This document shows, piece by piece, positions 33,409-44,230 of a stretch of 64,000 nucleotides of DNA. The position numbers and the translations under genes were made by a program. The notes below the pieces were generated by a model. The model ran no database searches. It was given only the letters and a program-made list of their open reading frames with translations, and had not been told where the DNA came from. The stretch is taken from contig JAACJM010000101.1 of assembly GCA_013368315.1 (NCBI GenBank), forward strand, positions 62,001 through 126,000, given 5' to 3'. The stretch comes from Tetrapyrgos nigripes (taxonomy: Eukaryota > Basidiomycota > Agaricomycetes > Agaricales > Campanellaceae). Position 1 is the first letter of the stretch. Each line of letters begins with the position of its first letter.

Positions 33409-33654
33409 TCAGGAAAACCAGTCATTCTGATCCTTAGCGAGCAACACCAACTTATTCTCAGGGTTGTCGTGCGGAGACGCACTGATTGCCCTGATTCCTT
33501 CCGCCGTTCTTTTAGTATTGTCGTTCAACTTCACCATTTCGGTGACGGTCAACGTGGCGCAATGAGTTGTTTAGTTCTCACTTCTCTTTCCTAAAAGTAT
33601 AACTCACTGATACCATGAGGACGTCATAGTGCTTGAGGCTTTGTATCTTCCTGC
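33409..33654 (-). CDS. Possible small conserved-looking protein, last exon(s)
   Basis: A 42-codon frame (ATG at 33537, stop 33409-33411) reads VKLNDNTKRTAEGIRAIS, then PENKLVLLAKDQNDWFS. Upstream, a 3' splice site (AATTTGCAG) precedes KIQSLKHYDVLM (about 33620-33654), which may be the preceding exon. The composition (charged, helical, no repeats) is that of a normal small protein rather than a shadow frame, but I do not recognise the family and cannot fix the gene start. Confidence 0.3.
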
Positions 33655-34142
33655 AAATTTGAACCTGTGAACCAGAACGTTAAACAGTGTTCTTCCCTTG
33701 CAGAAGTTAGAACAGGTGAGACATGAAATTGCCAATGGGTCAAGCTCCTAGAGTCTGCCTAGAGTCCTGGTCTCAGGAGCATACTCTTTGATGAAGATAC
33801 GACCAGGCAACCGAAGTTGGGTATGGATCAGCGCCAGGGTAGGCGCCAGGGTAGGCGGTGATCGGTCTGACAGGCAGGTCAATTTGAAGTACTCGGACCC
33901 TCCGGATCCAGCAACGGGGCTGCTAGCAAGGGACGGGTTGTTTGTTGGCATCGGGTTGGCATCGGGTTTGCTAAATAGACGCATTATCCCGTATACATTA
34001 TTTGTGCTTTGACTATAGGATTTGAAGAAGGCGCGCGACTATGAAGCACAGTAAATGCTTTGGAAGGAACTTTCTTTTCAGTCTGAATGGGAAAAGCAGG
34101 ATGGGGGAGACGGGGGGAGGTGAGGAGGGAGAGAGGGAAGAG
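33655..34142. other. Stretch without a supported gene, left flank of the hAT element
   Basis: No gene is visible. A GC-rich phrase is tandemly repeated (GCGCCAGGGTAG at about 33831-33853; CATCGGGTTGG at 33949-33965). A G/A-rich tract (GGAGGGAGAGAGGGAAG) runs up to the hAT target site. Confidence 0.4.
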
Positions 34143-34150
34143 GAGGGAGG

Positions 34151-34912
34151 TAGGGAACAGCACGGGGCTCCCGCGGGGAAAAAATTCTAACCCGTCCCCG
34201 TCCCCGTCAAAACCCGTCCCCGCCCTCGCGGGTCACGGATAACGACGGGGCGGACGGGTCTGAGACAAAACCCGCGGGTTCACGGGTATATAGTACGGGT
34301 TCACGTATATAGCTACATATCACTAAGTACACCTAATATATCATCATACCCATCCGGCATCTCAATGTCCTCTGCCTCCTGCTCAGGATCCTCAACCTCA
34401 GGGAGCTTTGCAATGGCCAGGACGTCCTCATCGTGTATTAGACCCATTAAACTCCACTGACCCAAACAGATAAGAGCACGCGTCGAATCAGCAGACAGGC
34501 GATTGCGAACGTAAGGTAAAAGAAAGCGGCCTCGGCTGAAAACATGCTCAACGTCTGTGGAGGTGGCTAAGTAGCAGTAATTAGACAAAATAGAGACTTG
34601 CGTTTCTTCTCTTTCGTCTGGAGTTTTTCGGGAATGGGTGAGTCAGGGCGCATTGTTACTTTGAAGCAGAGGTTTTTTTTTTGTGTATGTTATAATATCT
34701 ACCTACGAGTCTGCCTAACCGTATAACTATACAGTTGGTTGATGTAAAGGATTATGCCGAGTCGGCTTATGATAGGACCAGGTGGCGGGTCGGTTTACCC
34801 GTGGGGCGGGTCGCGGGTTTGGCGCGGGATGAAATAAGCAGCCCCGTCCCCGTCCCCGCCATACCCCGTCCCCGTGACCCGTCATTTCCCCGTGGACCCG
34901 TGCTATTCCCTA
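34151..34912. mobile_element. hAT-family deletion derivative
   Basis: A 762-bp element with a perfect 8-bp target duplication GAGGGAGG (34143-34150 and 34913-34920), the hAT length. Termini are TAGGGAACAGCACGGG on the left and the complement of TAGGGAATAGCACGGG on the right. Both ends are packed with CCCGTCCCCG-type subterminal motifs, a likely transposase-binding array. It keeps only the C-terminal transposase exon, so it is non-autonomous. Confidence 0.95.
34313..34588 (-). pseudogene. hAT transposase C-terminal dimerisation domain remnant
   Basis: A 91-codon minus-strand frame reads YCYLATSTDVEHVFSRGRFL, LLPYVRNRLSADSTRALICL and GQWSLMGLI. These correspond to the hAT dimerisation block (usual form 'P.S.dvERvFS.g...l...R..L......a...l..W'). 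The acidic tail (EDPEQEAEDIEMPDGYDD) is a normal ending. The RNase H catalytic domain and BED finger are gone. Confidence 0.9.
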
Positions 34913-34920
34913 GAGGGAGG

Positions 34921-35787
34921 ACGTGACACGGCGGGGATTAGTGGATATTTGGACACAGTTTTGAGTAAGCAAATTTTTATGGAAGGTCGGCCACAAAAAC
35001 GGTCCTATATGGAGTAGGTCAGCAACTGCAAAAAATCTTTAATATACTCACCTCGCCGTGTGAAAGAGTGAAGCGCGCACGTCTTTACAGGTGACTCGCT
35101 AAGCGCCGTACGCGTCATCATCCTAACGTCCATCGTCTCTGCAAAGCCGTTGGCTGCGCTGCTAGAGGATTAAAGCATCACCAAAACTCGACCTGGAGTA
35201 GCGCATTTGGACTCGCTTGAAAGCGAATTGGTAATCGTTGTAGTTCTGTTCTGTGTTCTTTTACCATCATTGCGTCGTTATTGGCTCTCTGGGACCTCAA
35301 TATCATTTTCAAGCTCTCTATGTTCCTACAACGACGTTTTCACCTCTTCCGCTTCAATACCCCTACTATTTCTCTCTCTGCATCAGGCAAAATACATGTC
35401 TTCGCGAACCGACCAGCGGTACATCCCTCAAGTCCACCGACGACCAAGATGTGTTACCCTCCATATCCTCGGACCTCGAATCTACCCTATCAATTTTAGT
35501 AACCGCTTCTATTCCGCCTCCTCCCTGCTCACTGTCCAGTACTCTATCATTCAAGAACTCATCTAATCCACGCCCTACACCCTCTTATACCTCCGTTTCA
35601 AATACTTCAGTCTGAAATTGCAAATATCATATCGGACCCTTTTCTCGCTGTCGGAGACAAGTTCTGCTTCCGTTCATCCTCCGTCCCCTCCCAGTTCGTC
35701 CTCCCCTCTCCCTTCTCTTTTACCTATTTGTCTCGTCCCTCCTCCACGCAGACCATCTTCCTGTGTCCCACTTTGATCCCAGCATCT
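34921..35787. other. Stretch without a supported gene, upstream of tRNA-Gln
   Basis: Several overlapping open frames at 35200-35600 are Ser/Pro/Tyr-rich and show no family resemblance. I see no repeat or element ends here. Confidence 0.4.
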
Positions 35788-35893
35788 GGCGCTGTAGTGT
35801 AGTGGTTATCACATGGGATTCTGATGAATGTCTGGTAATAGTATGTCAATTAATCAACCTTCCCATGACCCAGGTTCGAATCCTGGCAGTGCC
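35788..35893 (+). tRNA. tRNA-Gln(CUG) with a 35-nt intron
   Basis: The acceptor stem GGCGCTG pairs with CAGTGCC (one G-U). The D-arm is GTGTAGTGGTTATCAC (A box). The anticodon stem TGGGA/TCCCA closes a loop TTCTGAT with anticodon CTG at 35821-35823. The intron is 35825-35859, one base 3' of the anticodon as in nuclear tRNA genes. The T-arm is CCAGG-TTCGAAT-CCTGG (B box GGTTCGAATCC, 35873-35883). It encodes a tRNA that reads CAG codons; the CCA end is added later. Confidence 0.93.
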
Positions 35894-35897
35894 TTTT
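35894..35897 (+). terminator. RNA polymerase III terminator
   Basis: TTTT immediately follows the last tRNA base. Confidence 0.8.
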
Positions 35898-36397
35898 ACC
35901 ATAGAGAAGCGACACCTTCAACATTCCGCTTTTTGCTCTATACTCTCAACAGGATCGTGATACCTGGTCTGACTCTCTGGACATTCAGCCGATGAGATCA
36001 TATTCATCATGCGCCAACCTACCTACCTCAGTACTTACTCAGCGATAACTGATAATGTACACGCAACATCGTTCTTATACTCATACTTGCAAGTACCGTA
36101 CCGTACACGCCGCAGACTCGTATCATGTATGTATGTGACAGTGCAAAGATAAATTATTCAACGGCTGGAGGCTGGAACTCAAAGCGAGATCTCTCCTTAA
36201 TTCTGAGAATTCCTGAAGCTTGCACGGGGCCTCGAGAGGCCTTTCTTTCGCTATGCAATCTTTACTTACTATCATCTAGAAACAAGCTTACTTCGGAGGA
36301 ATCGGCGGGTGCGCGGCACGGGAAAAAGATTTTGCCTACCGGCAGTTTTACATCCGCATCCGCATCTTTTCCTTCAACCACGACGACGACGAAGACG
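35898..36397. other. Intergenic and 5' region of the methyltransferase gene
   Basis: No separate gene. The reading frame of the methyltransferase is open back to 36125, but that part (CDSAKINYSTAGGWNSK and onward) does not resemble the family, so I treat it as 5' UTR or promoter. Confidence 0.5.
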
Positions 36398-37219
36398 ATG
36401 ACCGACGCGGGCGACTTGGACCTCTCCTTCGGCCTCGATACTATGTTCCCTGAACCCCCACGTCCACCTACGCCTCCTCCCACCATTTCTACGTATACAA
36501 GACGCAACGGGCAAGAAATTAGGATAAGACTGGTTGGAACCCATCCGCTTTGGGGTCATTATTTGTGGAATTCGGCGAGATGTTTGGGAGATTATCTGGA
36601 TGATACGGTTGAGGTGAAAGGAAAAACGATATTAGAGTTGGGAGCAGGAGGCGCGTTACCGAGTATCATCGCTGGGATGAATGGAGCCAAAAAGGTGGTG
36701 GTGACGGATTACCCGGATAGAGAGTTGGTGGAGAATATGAGTTGGAATTTGAGGGAGGCTGGGTTAGACATCGATGTGCATAGAGTGGTGGAGGTGATGG
36801 GGTACATTTGGGGAAGTGATGTGAAGCCGTTGAGAGACCAAGTCACTGAGGGTTTCGACATCATCATCCTATCCGACCTCATCTTCAACCATTCGCAACA
36901 CGACGCGCTATTGAAGACGTGTGAGCTAGCGGGGAAGGACGGCGTCGAGGTTTTGGTGTTTTATACACATCACCGACCACATCTAGCTCATCGGGATATG
37001 GGTTTTTTTGAGAAGGCAAAGCAGAGGGGGTGGGGGTGTGAGATGGTTGTGGAGAGGAGGTATGAGGTGAGTATGTTTGTGTGAGACTATCCTTCTTCCT
37101 GTTATCTCTTCACGTATTTATCTTCTCTTTACTCGCAGCCCATGTTCCCAAATGACCCAGGAGCGGAAGATGTCAGGGGGACGGTGTATGGATGGAGCTT
37201 GACGCGTTCACGCCGATGA
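36398..37219 (+). CDS. EFM7: EFM7-like protein N-terminal/lysine methyltransferase
   Basis: Exon 1 is 36398-37066 and exon 2 is 37139-37219, for 249 residues. In yeast, EFM7 methylates the N-terminus and an adjacent lysine of translation elongation factor 1A in the cytosol, using S-adenosylmethionine. The sequence begins MTDAGDLDLSFGLDTMF and has the family N-terminus (FPEPPRPPTPPPTI), VGTHPLWGHYLWNSARCL, SAM motif I ILELGAGGALPSI (about residues 78-90), VVTDYPD (101-107), IILSDLIFNHSQHDAL and FYTHHRPHL. The second exon completes the C-terminus (MFPNDPGAEDVRGTVYGW), as in the family. I chose the ATG at 36398 because upstream residues in the same frame are not family-like. Length is typical (about 250), and no damage is visible. 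A looser alternative is another member of methyltransferase family 16. Confidence 0.85.
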
Positions 37220-38114
37220 TGTTATGAAGAGGGTTGATCGAAGAGGATAAAGGGATGGATGGAAGAGGATGGATGTGTTGGGTGCGGCGAATAAGAAGAA
37301 GGATGGACGTTACCTCAAGGTGCCTCATTACCCGTTATCCGTTCTCCACTTCCCAATTCCCATGTTTCTACAACCTACATACCTTCCCGTCCCATCTTTC
37401 TTACCCCTTCTCGCCGCCGTGACTTTGCTTCGCTTTGCGTTTCAAGTTTCTTTCCTAGTTTTGAGTCTTTGTGGACCCCATATCCCATATCCCTCGGCCT
37501 CCAATTGCAACACGCACTGTTCCCTGAACTGATGCCCTTTTCTCTCTTATGTCTCTGTTTCCTATACTTCAATCCTCCCCCGCCTTCCAAATCATCCACT
37601 TTAGCTAGAAGCTAATTGGGGAATTGGGGAGTGATCAAGGGTTATGCGAGCGCCGAGAAGTGAACCTAGGCTTGCTGGGGCATGGAGAGTACGAGGAGGT
37701 GAAGTGGATAACGCTAATGCCTCGCTTACTGGTGGGACTGGGGATGGAAGAAGATCGAGACGAGACGAGGAAATCAAACAGAGTCCAGACACGACTCAAA
37801 GCCACTCAGATGGTACCGAGCGCGTTAGAAGCCTGAAATTTGTTTATCTCACCGTGAAAGATGGAATTCTGCGCCTTACAGTAGTGAGAGGATGAAAAGT
37901 GCCACAGCAGGAGAATTCTGAATTTGGTTGTGTAGCGAGTTTGGAGAGAGAGAGAGAGAGAGAGAGAGAGATGTGTTACTGTCCTAAGGCGCCTGGCTTT
38001 ATTCTCGAGCTTCTCACTCTTGTCGAACCCTAACATGTTACATTGCGACTGCACCAAAGAATCATTATTAGCCTACTGTCCGGTTCGAAGCCAAATTTCC
38101 CTACTACTTAATAC
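37220..38114. other. 3' regions of two convergent genes with a GA microsatellite
   Basis: The methyltransferase (plus) and the second seven-TM gene (minus) converge here. The open frames in between are short and unremarkable. Confidence 0.5.
37943..37971. repeat. (GA)n microsatellite, about 14 units
   Basis: Uninterrupted GAGAGA run between the two convergent genes. Confidence 0.95.
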
Positions 38115-39833
38115 TTATGTCTGTATACTAGCAGCTGAAACAGATCGGCCCCTCTGCGACCTCGATTCCACATTTAGGATGTCCATTGGTATCGTGACAC
38201 GACTCCGATTCTCCACACGTATATACAGAAGATCATCCGGATTTGTGCGATTGAACAGCTTCCGACGAATATTTAGGTTGTAGAAAAGCGTCAATGAATA
38301 GATACTGCCGATACAGTAGCCAAATATCATGGTGACTTCAATCCAAAAGTTCAATAAAGCCAAATGTCAATGTCCCATGGCAATGGAAATGGGAGGAGAG
38401 AGGATAGGACAAGCCTGAGGACATACCATTACTGTGGATATCAATCGCAAAGGTTACAAGAGTCAGGACTGCAATCAGAGCAGTGAAAGAGCCGGTTTTG
38501 AGTGCGAGGGTTGCTAGACGGTGAACGAGTCTGGAAGAAAGTAATTTGTTCATCTTCTTAAGCTAATCATTACAGAATTTGTCAATTGGAAAGGGCGCTC
38601 ACTTGTATGAAGACCTGAACGTCCTGTCAACATCGGTCGCTCGATAGTATAAGACCATGAGTAGGGCGATTAATAGGTCTGCCACCATCGCAGTTGATAA
38701 CCACAAACTATGGTATGGGATAACGGGATAAGTTTACGAGGTACCAGACACTTGAAAGTACTTACATTGTTGCAGGTAACACTTGTGTAGGTAGAAGATT
38801 TTTTTGGGATTGGAACAAAATGACAACGGTGGTGAGGTACAGGGTACTTGCAAGCTTTTATGATATAATTATTGAGCATATTATTTCATGATCATGGGCA
38901 GCTACTCCCCAGCTTGAAGACAGTACTCACTGATGAGAGGATCACAAGTGCTACTGCACTTGTAAGCATTTTTCTTCGCGTTCTTTAACCAAGCAAAGTA
39001 GGTCAGATAACGAGCTGAATGCAGATGAACTCAAAACATACTTACAAGGACCAATATCTATGCAACATGAAGGCCTGCACGATCGATGCAGAGATACCAG
39101 TGAAAGCAAGGTCTAAGCTTCTAGGCCTGCATGCACAAAGGCCAAACAATAATATGACCAAGTTATCCGAATGGCGTTTCATTTGACGAAAATCATTTTT
39201 CTAGCTTACCAGTGTCGCATCTGTACAGCACCAATGTTTCCTATGCCACCCATGGGCCATGATGCATCGAGTCAGCTTGAAACTTAATTGCCATTTTCTT
39301 GAATCGAATTCAAAAAAGAATGATGGAGGTACCGATCCATGTACCAACCTTGAAAGGTGACAGCATCCTAGGAAATATCGTATCCAAATGATTTGAAAAA
39401 TCAGGCGCTGACTAGACGGTGCAACTGTGCGAATGTGCGACTCACCAAATAGGCGTCAGCGCATCCTGCGATTATCGTACCCATATCACAAACAAGGACA
39501 GCAAAGACAGCGATCTTGACGAGAATTCTGTCGATGGGGTAGTGGCGAAAGTAATACAAAGCCTAGAAAATACTTATATGTCAGCACTTATTCCAAGTCG
39601 TCGACGATGATGCCCAGGCCGTGACTCTGAAAACCATAGGCTGTTCAGAAAAAAAACTGTTACTCACCTGATTAATCACCAACACAAACAGCATCAAGTT
39701 CAACCATGCTCCTATGAGCATTGGCCTATTTTTCGATGATGGAAAGATGGTCGATGCACATCAGCAATGGGATAAACTAAGTAGTTAGCACGTACCCAAT
39801 GACTTTGTGCAGATTGATCTGAGTGGCATCCAT
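38115..39833 (-). CDS. Second seven-transmembrane DUF6534-family protein
   Basis: A multi-exon gene on the minus strand, with ATG at 39833 (MDATQINLHKVIG) and stop at 38115. Exon 1 ends at 39796 (intron GTACGTGC) and continues GPMLIGAWLNLMLFVLVIN. Further exons read YYFRHYPIDRILVKIAVFAV, DMGTIIAGCADAYL, NIGAVQMRHWPRSLDL, FTGISASIVQAFMLHRYW, then TMVADLLIALLMVLYYRA, RLVHRLATLALKTGSFTALI and MIFGYCIGSIYSLTLFYNLN, ending in a basic cytosolic tail (SRSQRGRSVSAASIQT). The order of TM segments and the polar turns match DUF6534 proteins and the gene at 29049-30563, though similarity between the two is low, so they are old paralogues rather than a recent duplication. The splice junctions I checked keep frame. 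One short exon after 'YWSL' (about 38940-39000) is the least certain. Confidence 0.75.
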
Positions 39834-41342
39834 GGCACTGTTTGACGCAGCGCTCGGCGGGCGACAGGACCGGGCTCTGGCTGGCTTCGTGCTGAAATTC
39901 CAGTCAAAGAGGGAGATGAAAGGGAGAGTATGTAAATAGGGTAGGTATGGGGAGACTAGAGACAAGGGTTATAACATGTTTTATATATACGCACCATGTC
40001 GATGTCAGCATTAGTCACGCTAGAGCCTTCCTTAGTACATAATAGTCTCGCGGCTTTCAAAAAGTAAGAGTCACCTTTCACTAGTGTCAATTGTGGCGTC
40101 GTGCATCAGGGCTGGCTATAATCGGAGATGACGTTCGCACAATATTTGGGTCGAAAAGTCCACTCTCTCTGGGGCTGGTTCGCACAAGATTTGGACCACC
40201 GAAGGCGGAACGCTGGACAAAAGTTCGCACAAATCAGAACTCTGAGCGCCGATTTGGATGTTTTGCTCGGTAAACGAGATCCCAAATGAAATATCCGACA
40301 CTAGGCTGGGGCGTGGTTCGCACAGTCTGGCCCGAAACCAGACTTTTTGAGACCTAGACATCTCTGCATATAATCGGGGGTCCTCATGAGTCATATTCTT
40401 TCCTCAACTTTACTGCATGTATGTGGCTTGAATTCAGCCCGCGGCGTCGCCCTGTTTTGTAGGGTCTTGCAGTATTACTAAGTTAAGGTCTAATAGTTCA
40501 TAACCTCAAACTGTCGACACGTAAGGAGAAAGGGGAAACAGGGGAAAAACAGGATAAGTTTATGAGCCTATCGCTACGAGACACCACCCCCGCACAGAGC
40601 TTGAAGAGTTTGAATTTAAGAACGTGAACGTACTTACAATGATCACCGCAGGAGAGGGTTAAGGGATCGGAAACCAACGATGATGGTGGGGTACAAGGTA
40701 CTTGCAAGCTTCAGAAATCATGCATATGCCCACAGTGACAAAAATAGAAAACTTATTCCACTACCGATCAAATGTCAGGCTTTAACTCGACCGGCGCATT
40801 CTGACCAATTACGAGGCCGAAGTCTTTACACTGCGATTCTGCATGTGGCTATGTCAATTTAACCCTAAGTTCGGAGCATACATGTAGTAACAGCTTGGCT
40901 GGGGTCCATCAGGGAACGGGGTCGGACTACGGTAGGCGAGCGGCACGGTTCAATTTCTAGTTGCAACCTTCCGAAGCCGCCTGTGCTAGGGTCCAGACCT
41001 TTGACCACGTGCACTAACCACGTCATTTTTGGCACCTGACTTTCGGCTTGAGCTGAAAGCTGCTGAGCTGGCGTCCACGCGTCGCGTCTTTCGCTATTGA
41101 CCACCATGCGCCTTCCCTTTCCTGCTGGCCATTCTGAAGGGCCATTAAGGATGCACAAAGGCGACCGCCAACTGGCCCCCCGAAATTCCCTGTGTATTCC
41201 TCTCTTCAGTCTTCTTTTCTTCTTGCAGGCATCCGGATTTGTTTCGGTGTCTTTCTCTATGAAGATGAATTCGTTTTGTCTTCTGGTGCAGATAGAATCT
41301 GTTTCTAACTGCAGGGCACAATTTTTTTGATGAGGTGCTTGA
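39834..41342. other. Stretch without a supported gene
   Basis: It includes the upstream region of the seven-TM gene and the GTTCGCACA repeat cluster. A minus-strand frame of 195 codons (40865-41452) has no recognisable domain and an erratic composition; I do not call it. Confidence 0.4.
40133..40325. repeat. Four spaced GTTCGCACA motifs
   Basis: GTTCGCACAA occurs at 40133, 40178 and 40223 (45-bp steps), and GTTCGCACAG at 40316. The first two are followed by similar ATTTGG phrases (ATATTTGGG, GATTTGGAC). This looks like the remains of a tandem repeat with a 45-bp unit, or an array of binding sites about 300 bp upstream of the seven-TM gene. Confidence 0.6.
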
Positions 41343-42600
41343 AAACAAATTCCATACATCCCCTCCAAAAAAAATTTAGCAAGACCCTTTGACCCTCCAT
41401 ATATGGTAAATCCAAAGTCACATGCTACCTGATAAGATATAGATAAAGTCACATGTATTGATAATTACTAATCAGATTGTCCACAACGAGGAGGGAGGAC
41501 CTCAGATATCCTCAGACCAGATACATTCCTCATTCTGAAATAGCAGGAAACACTTCAAAACCTCTGAAAAACTTGGTATCATGTCACCCTCAGCCTCAGG
41601 AACCTACTTAGGCACCCACCTGGAGAGGGTTCAAAAATTTTTTAGCAGGACCTTGGACCCCCCCTCCCCCCCAGGTGATGTGCCAGATATCCATTCCACC
41701 ACCCCCTTGTCTGTGCCTACTAATACTTACTGTAATGGCTGTTACCAAATTAGTAGTATTATATCATACATTCTCACATATCTGAGTACTTAAGTACTCT
41801 CTTGTACTTTCTTTGAGTAACTCTTTCTCTTAACCTGCCTTACCTGTCTTGTATGTACCAGTGGTAATCTAAAAGCCCTGTCTTGTGTATTGAGGCCTTA
41901 GGCACTGAGAGAACCAAGTTACACATTTTTTACACAACAGTCCTACTGCTACCCCTCTCATCGCCACACATACCATTCAAAAAACTGCCTACCCTCTCCA
42001 TCCTTCACACTCAGAAAACCTCACAGCAAGTTCAGAAGACTTCTGAGGACCTTCCCTTCCATCACCACTCTCCATCACCCCCGCCTACCTGCTCTACCCA
42101 ACCTATGACCCCTACCATTACCCAAAATAATAAGCCTACAGCTCAAGTGTTGTTGTTGTTGTTGTCATTGAAGCCAACCACACAGAGCCAGAAATTGAAG
42201 CTGGTGAACCAACCTCCCAAACCTAGTACTACTAAACCCTTCTCAGGCATACTAGATACATCTAATAAAAATTCTTCTAAAACAGCTAAACCTCCCAATG
42301 AGTGTGATGAATGAACATGTTGTCAGGCACAGCCAAGAAGAAGCCCATGACCTCATTGTGTCAGAAATCCTTGCCTCAGCCACCTTCAGCTACACCTTTG
42401 GCACATGCCATACCCATACACCTCTTCATATTTCCATATCCATCACTCTTACATCATTCACTGCCTAAGCCCAGAAACCCTCAGAGGGTTTTTTGATTAT
42501 ACCTATGTGCACCCCCACCCTATTCTATTTCTGTTTCATTTATTATGTCAATTATTCATTCTGTTCATCACTCCACATCTATATTTGTTGTTTAACATTT
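41343..42600. other. Repeat-derived stretch, no supported gene
   Basis: The phrase TTTAGCA(A/G)GACC(C/T)T recurs at about 41377 and 41641, which suggests a duplicated repeat. A Pro/Thr-rich frame (41883-42314) ends in an unremarkable stop and has no recognisable domain; it may be a retroelement leader or a decayed gag. A (TTG)n tract lies near 42149-42163. Confidence 0.35.
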
Positions 42601-44230
42601 GATTTGTTTAATCTATTCACTGTTTGGGACTCGTAATCATCTAGTATATTAGTTATAGGAGCACCATAGTTAGTTGCAGAGTCTTGATACAGGAGGTGGT
42701 TTCACTACTTGTATATAGGTAGTGTTCTCCTGTACTCAAGCCTCAGGATTGATCTTGTTGTTGTTTCCTCTCATTCTTCTTTGCTTGTTCCACATTGCAA
42801 ATTGAGGGAGACATGCACTACACTTGTGCTTGGTGATGGATTCTCATTCTACATTCACCATCCATCATCGTTCTTTTTGGTCTAGTTCTTTGCTGTCATC
42901 TCGGTTGCCATACAGGCATGTAGATTGATCCACCAGCAGCTCAGATCTTTGGTCTCGTAGGCTTAGGGTCAGTGGGTGAGTAGTGTCACTCCCTCTTGCC
43001 AAAGCCACCCCTAGGTTCCAGACTCCTCCTGGGGCATTCTCCCATCAGTGATGAGCCCATTTGGCATTGAGAGGTTAACCCAGCTTGAGGGTTCGTGACA
43101 CATTGGTGCTGTCAGCACACAATGGCTTGTTTGATGAACTGTTGGTAGACACAGCTGAAATACTCAATGAGATGGACTGTACTGCTGTTCAACACGGCAA
43201 ACAGCCCATACCCAGAATAAACTTGAAGACAACTACGTATGCAGATGATCCCCAGGTTAATGATGTCTATGTGAGTGCTGATGAACTGGGTCCCAATGAC
43301 TCAGTCTCCCAAAACCATTCCTCTGAAGACAATTGGTCTTATAATGTTGAAGGATGGTCTGAAACCAGGCATAATACAAAATGACCCCTTCCTTCAGTTG
43401 CTTCGAAGATGTTGAAAGAATTGAATTGAGGGTTAATACATATCATAATGAACTCCATTGGTGTTATGTGTTACAGATGTTACACAATGCCAACTTGGAA
43501 GAACATAGCACTACCCTTATCAATTCCAAAGACATCATAATTGATAGGAAATGACAGTTGATATATGCTCAAACCCATCCTGAGATCACAACATCTGTAT
43601 CCTATTGCTGATATTGAAGTACAGAAACTATGAAAATTATATCCTGAACCCTTCTCAGATAACAATCCTATATTGAACTGCAGACCCCATGACCACAATG
43701 TCCATGAGTGAGTTCCGATGAACCCAGATGGTGGGTCCTCAGATGGTAATTCCAATGAGTATGACAATGACCAGAAAAATGATCAAGGCTGCTGTGGAGA
43801 TTGTGAACTGTCCTGTCAAAAGAACACTGATGGAGGCAGTAATAATGGTTTTCCTGGTGGAGGGGACCCACCTAGTGACCCTGATGAATCCTCATCTGAT
43901 AACACTGACAATTCTGATAAGGAATCTGAATGTGGAGACATTGGAGACCAACACAAAGGTGTACGGTACACCTCTGTAGATCCAACATTGACTAATAGAA
44001 AGACGACCTATGATCCTACACCCCTATCTGAGAATGAGATGTTGAAGTCCAGTTTTAAGTTATTTGAAGACTTAATTATTTTGCAACTTTACTGTGAGCC
44101 CATTGTGAATAGCTCTACTGTCCAAAAGACACTTCTTCAATCACTCCCTAAACCCAGTGAATATCATGGTGAGGATGACTATACTATCTTTTAATCTTGG
44201 CTTTGAGAGGCTTTGAGACCTAGTACACTG
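42601..44230 (+). mobile_element. Relic of a Ty3/Gypsy element: leader and gag
   Basis: A leader with TTGGTGCTGTCAGCAC (about 43103) follows an LTR-like block. Gag fragments appear at 43085-43384 and 43718-44194: an acidic Gly/Asp-rich spacer (GGGDPPSDPDESSSDN), then LPKPSEYHGEDDYTIF and SWL.EALR, the start of a Gypsy capsid domain ('KYHGEDDFDKFEQWL' in relatives). Two stops interrupt the capsid phrase. No pol sequence follows. Confidence 0.55.

Noticed and set aside
32942..33482. Two overlapping minus-strand ORFs with hydrophobic stretches (139 and 152 codons)
   Set aside because: Two frames over the same DNA both look Ser/Pro/Leu-rich, which points to base composition rather than coding; no family features.
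35207..35615. Overlapping plus-strand ORFs upstream of the tRNA
   Set aside because: Three frames are open at once in a CT-rich tract; none shows conserved blocks.
40865..41452. 195-codon minus-strand ORF
   Set aside because: No recognisable domain or splice pattern; composition and lack of homology-like blocks suggest chance.
41883..42314. 143-codon Pro/Thr/Lys-rich ORF as a host gene
   Set aside because: Low complexity, no recognisable domain, and flanked by repeat-derived DNA; at most a decayed retroelement leader or gag.
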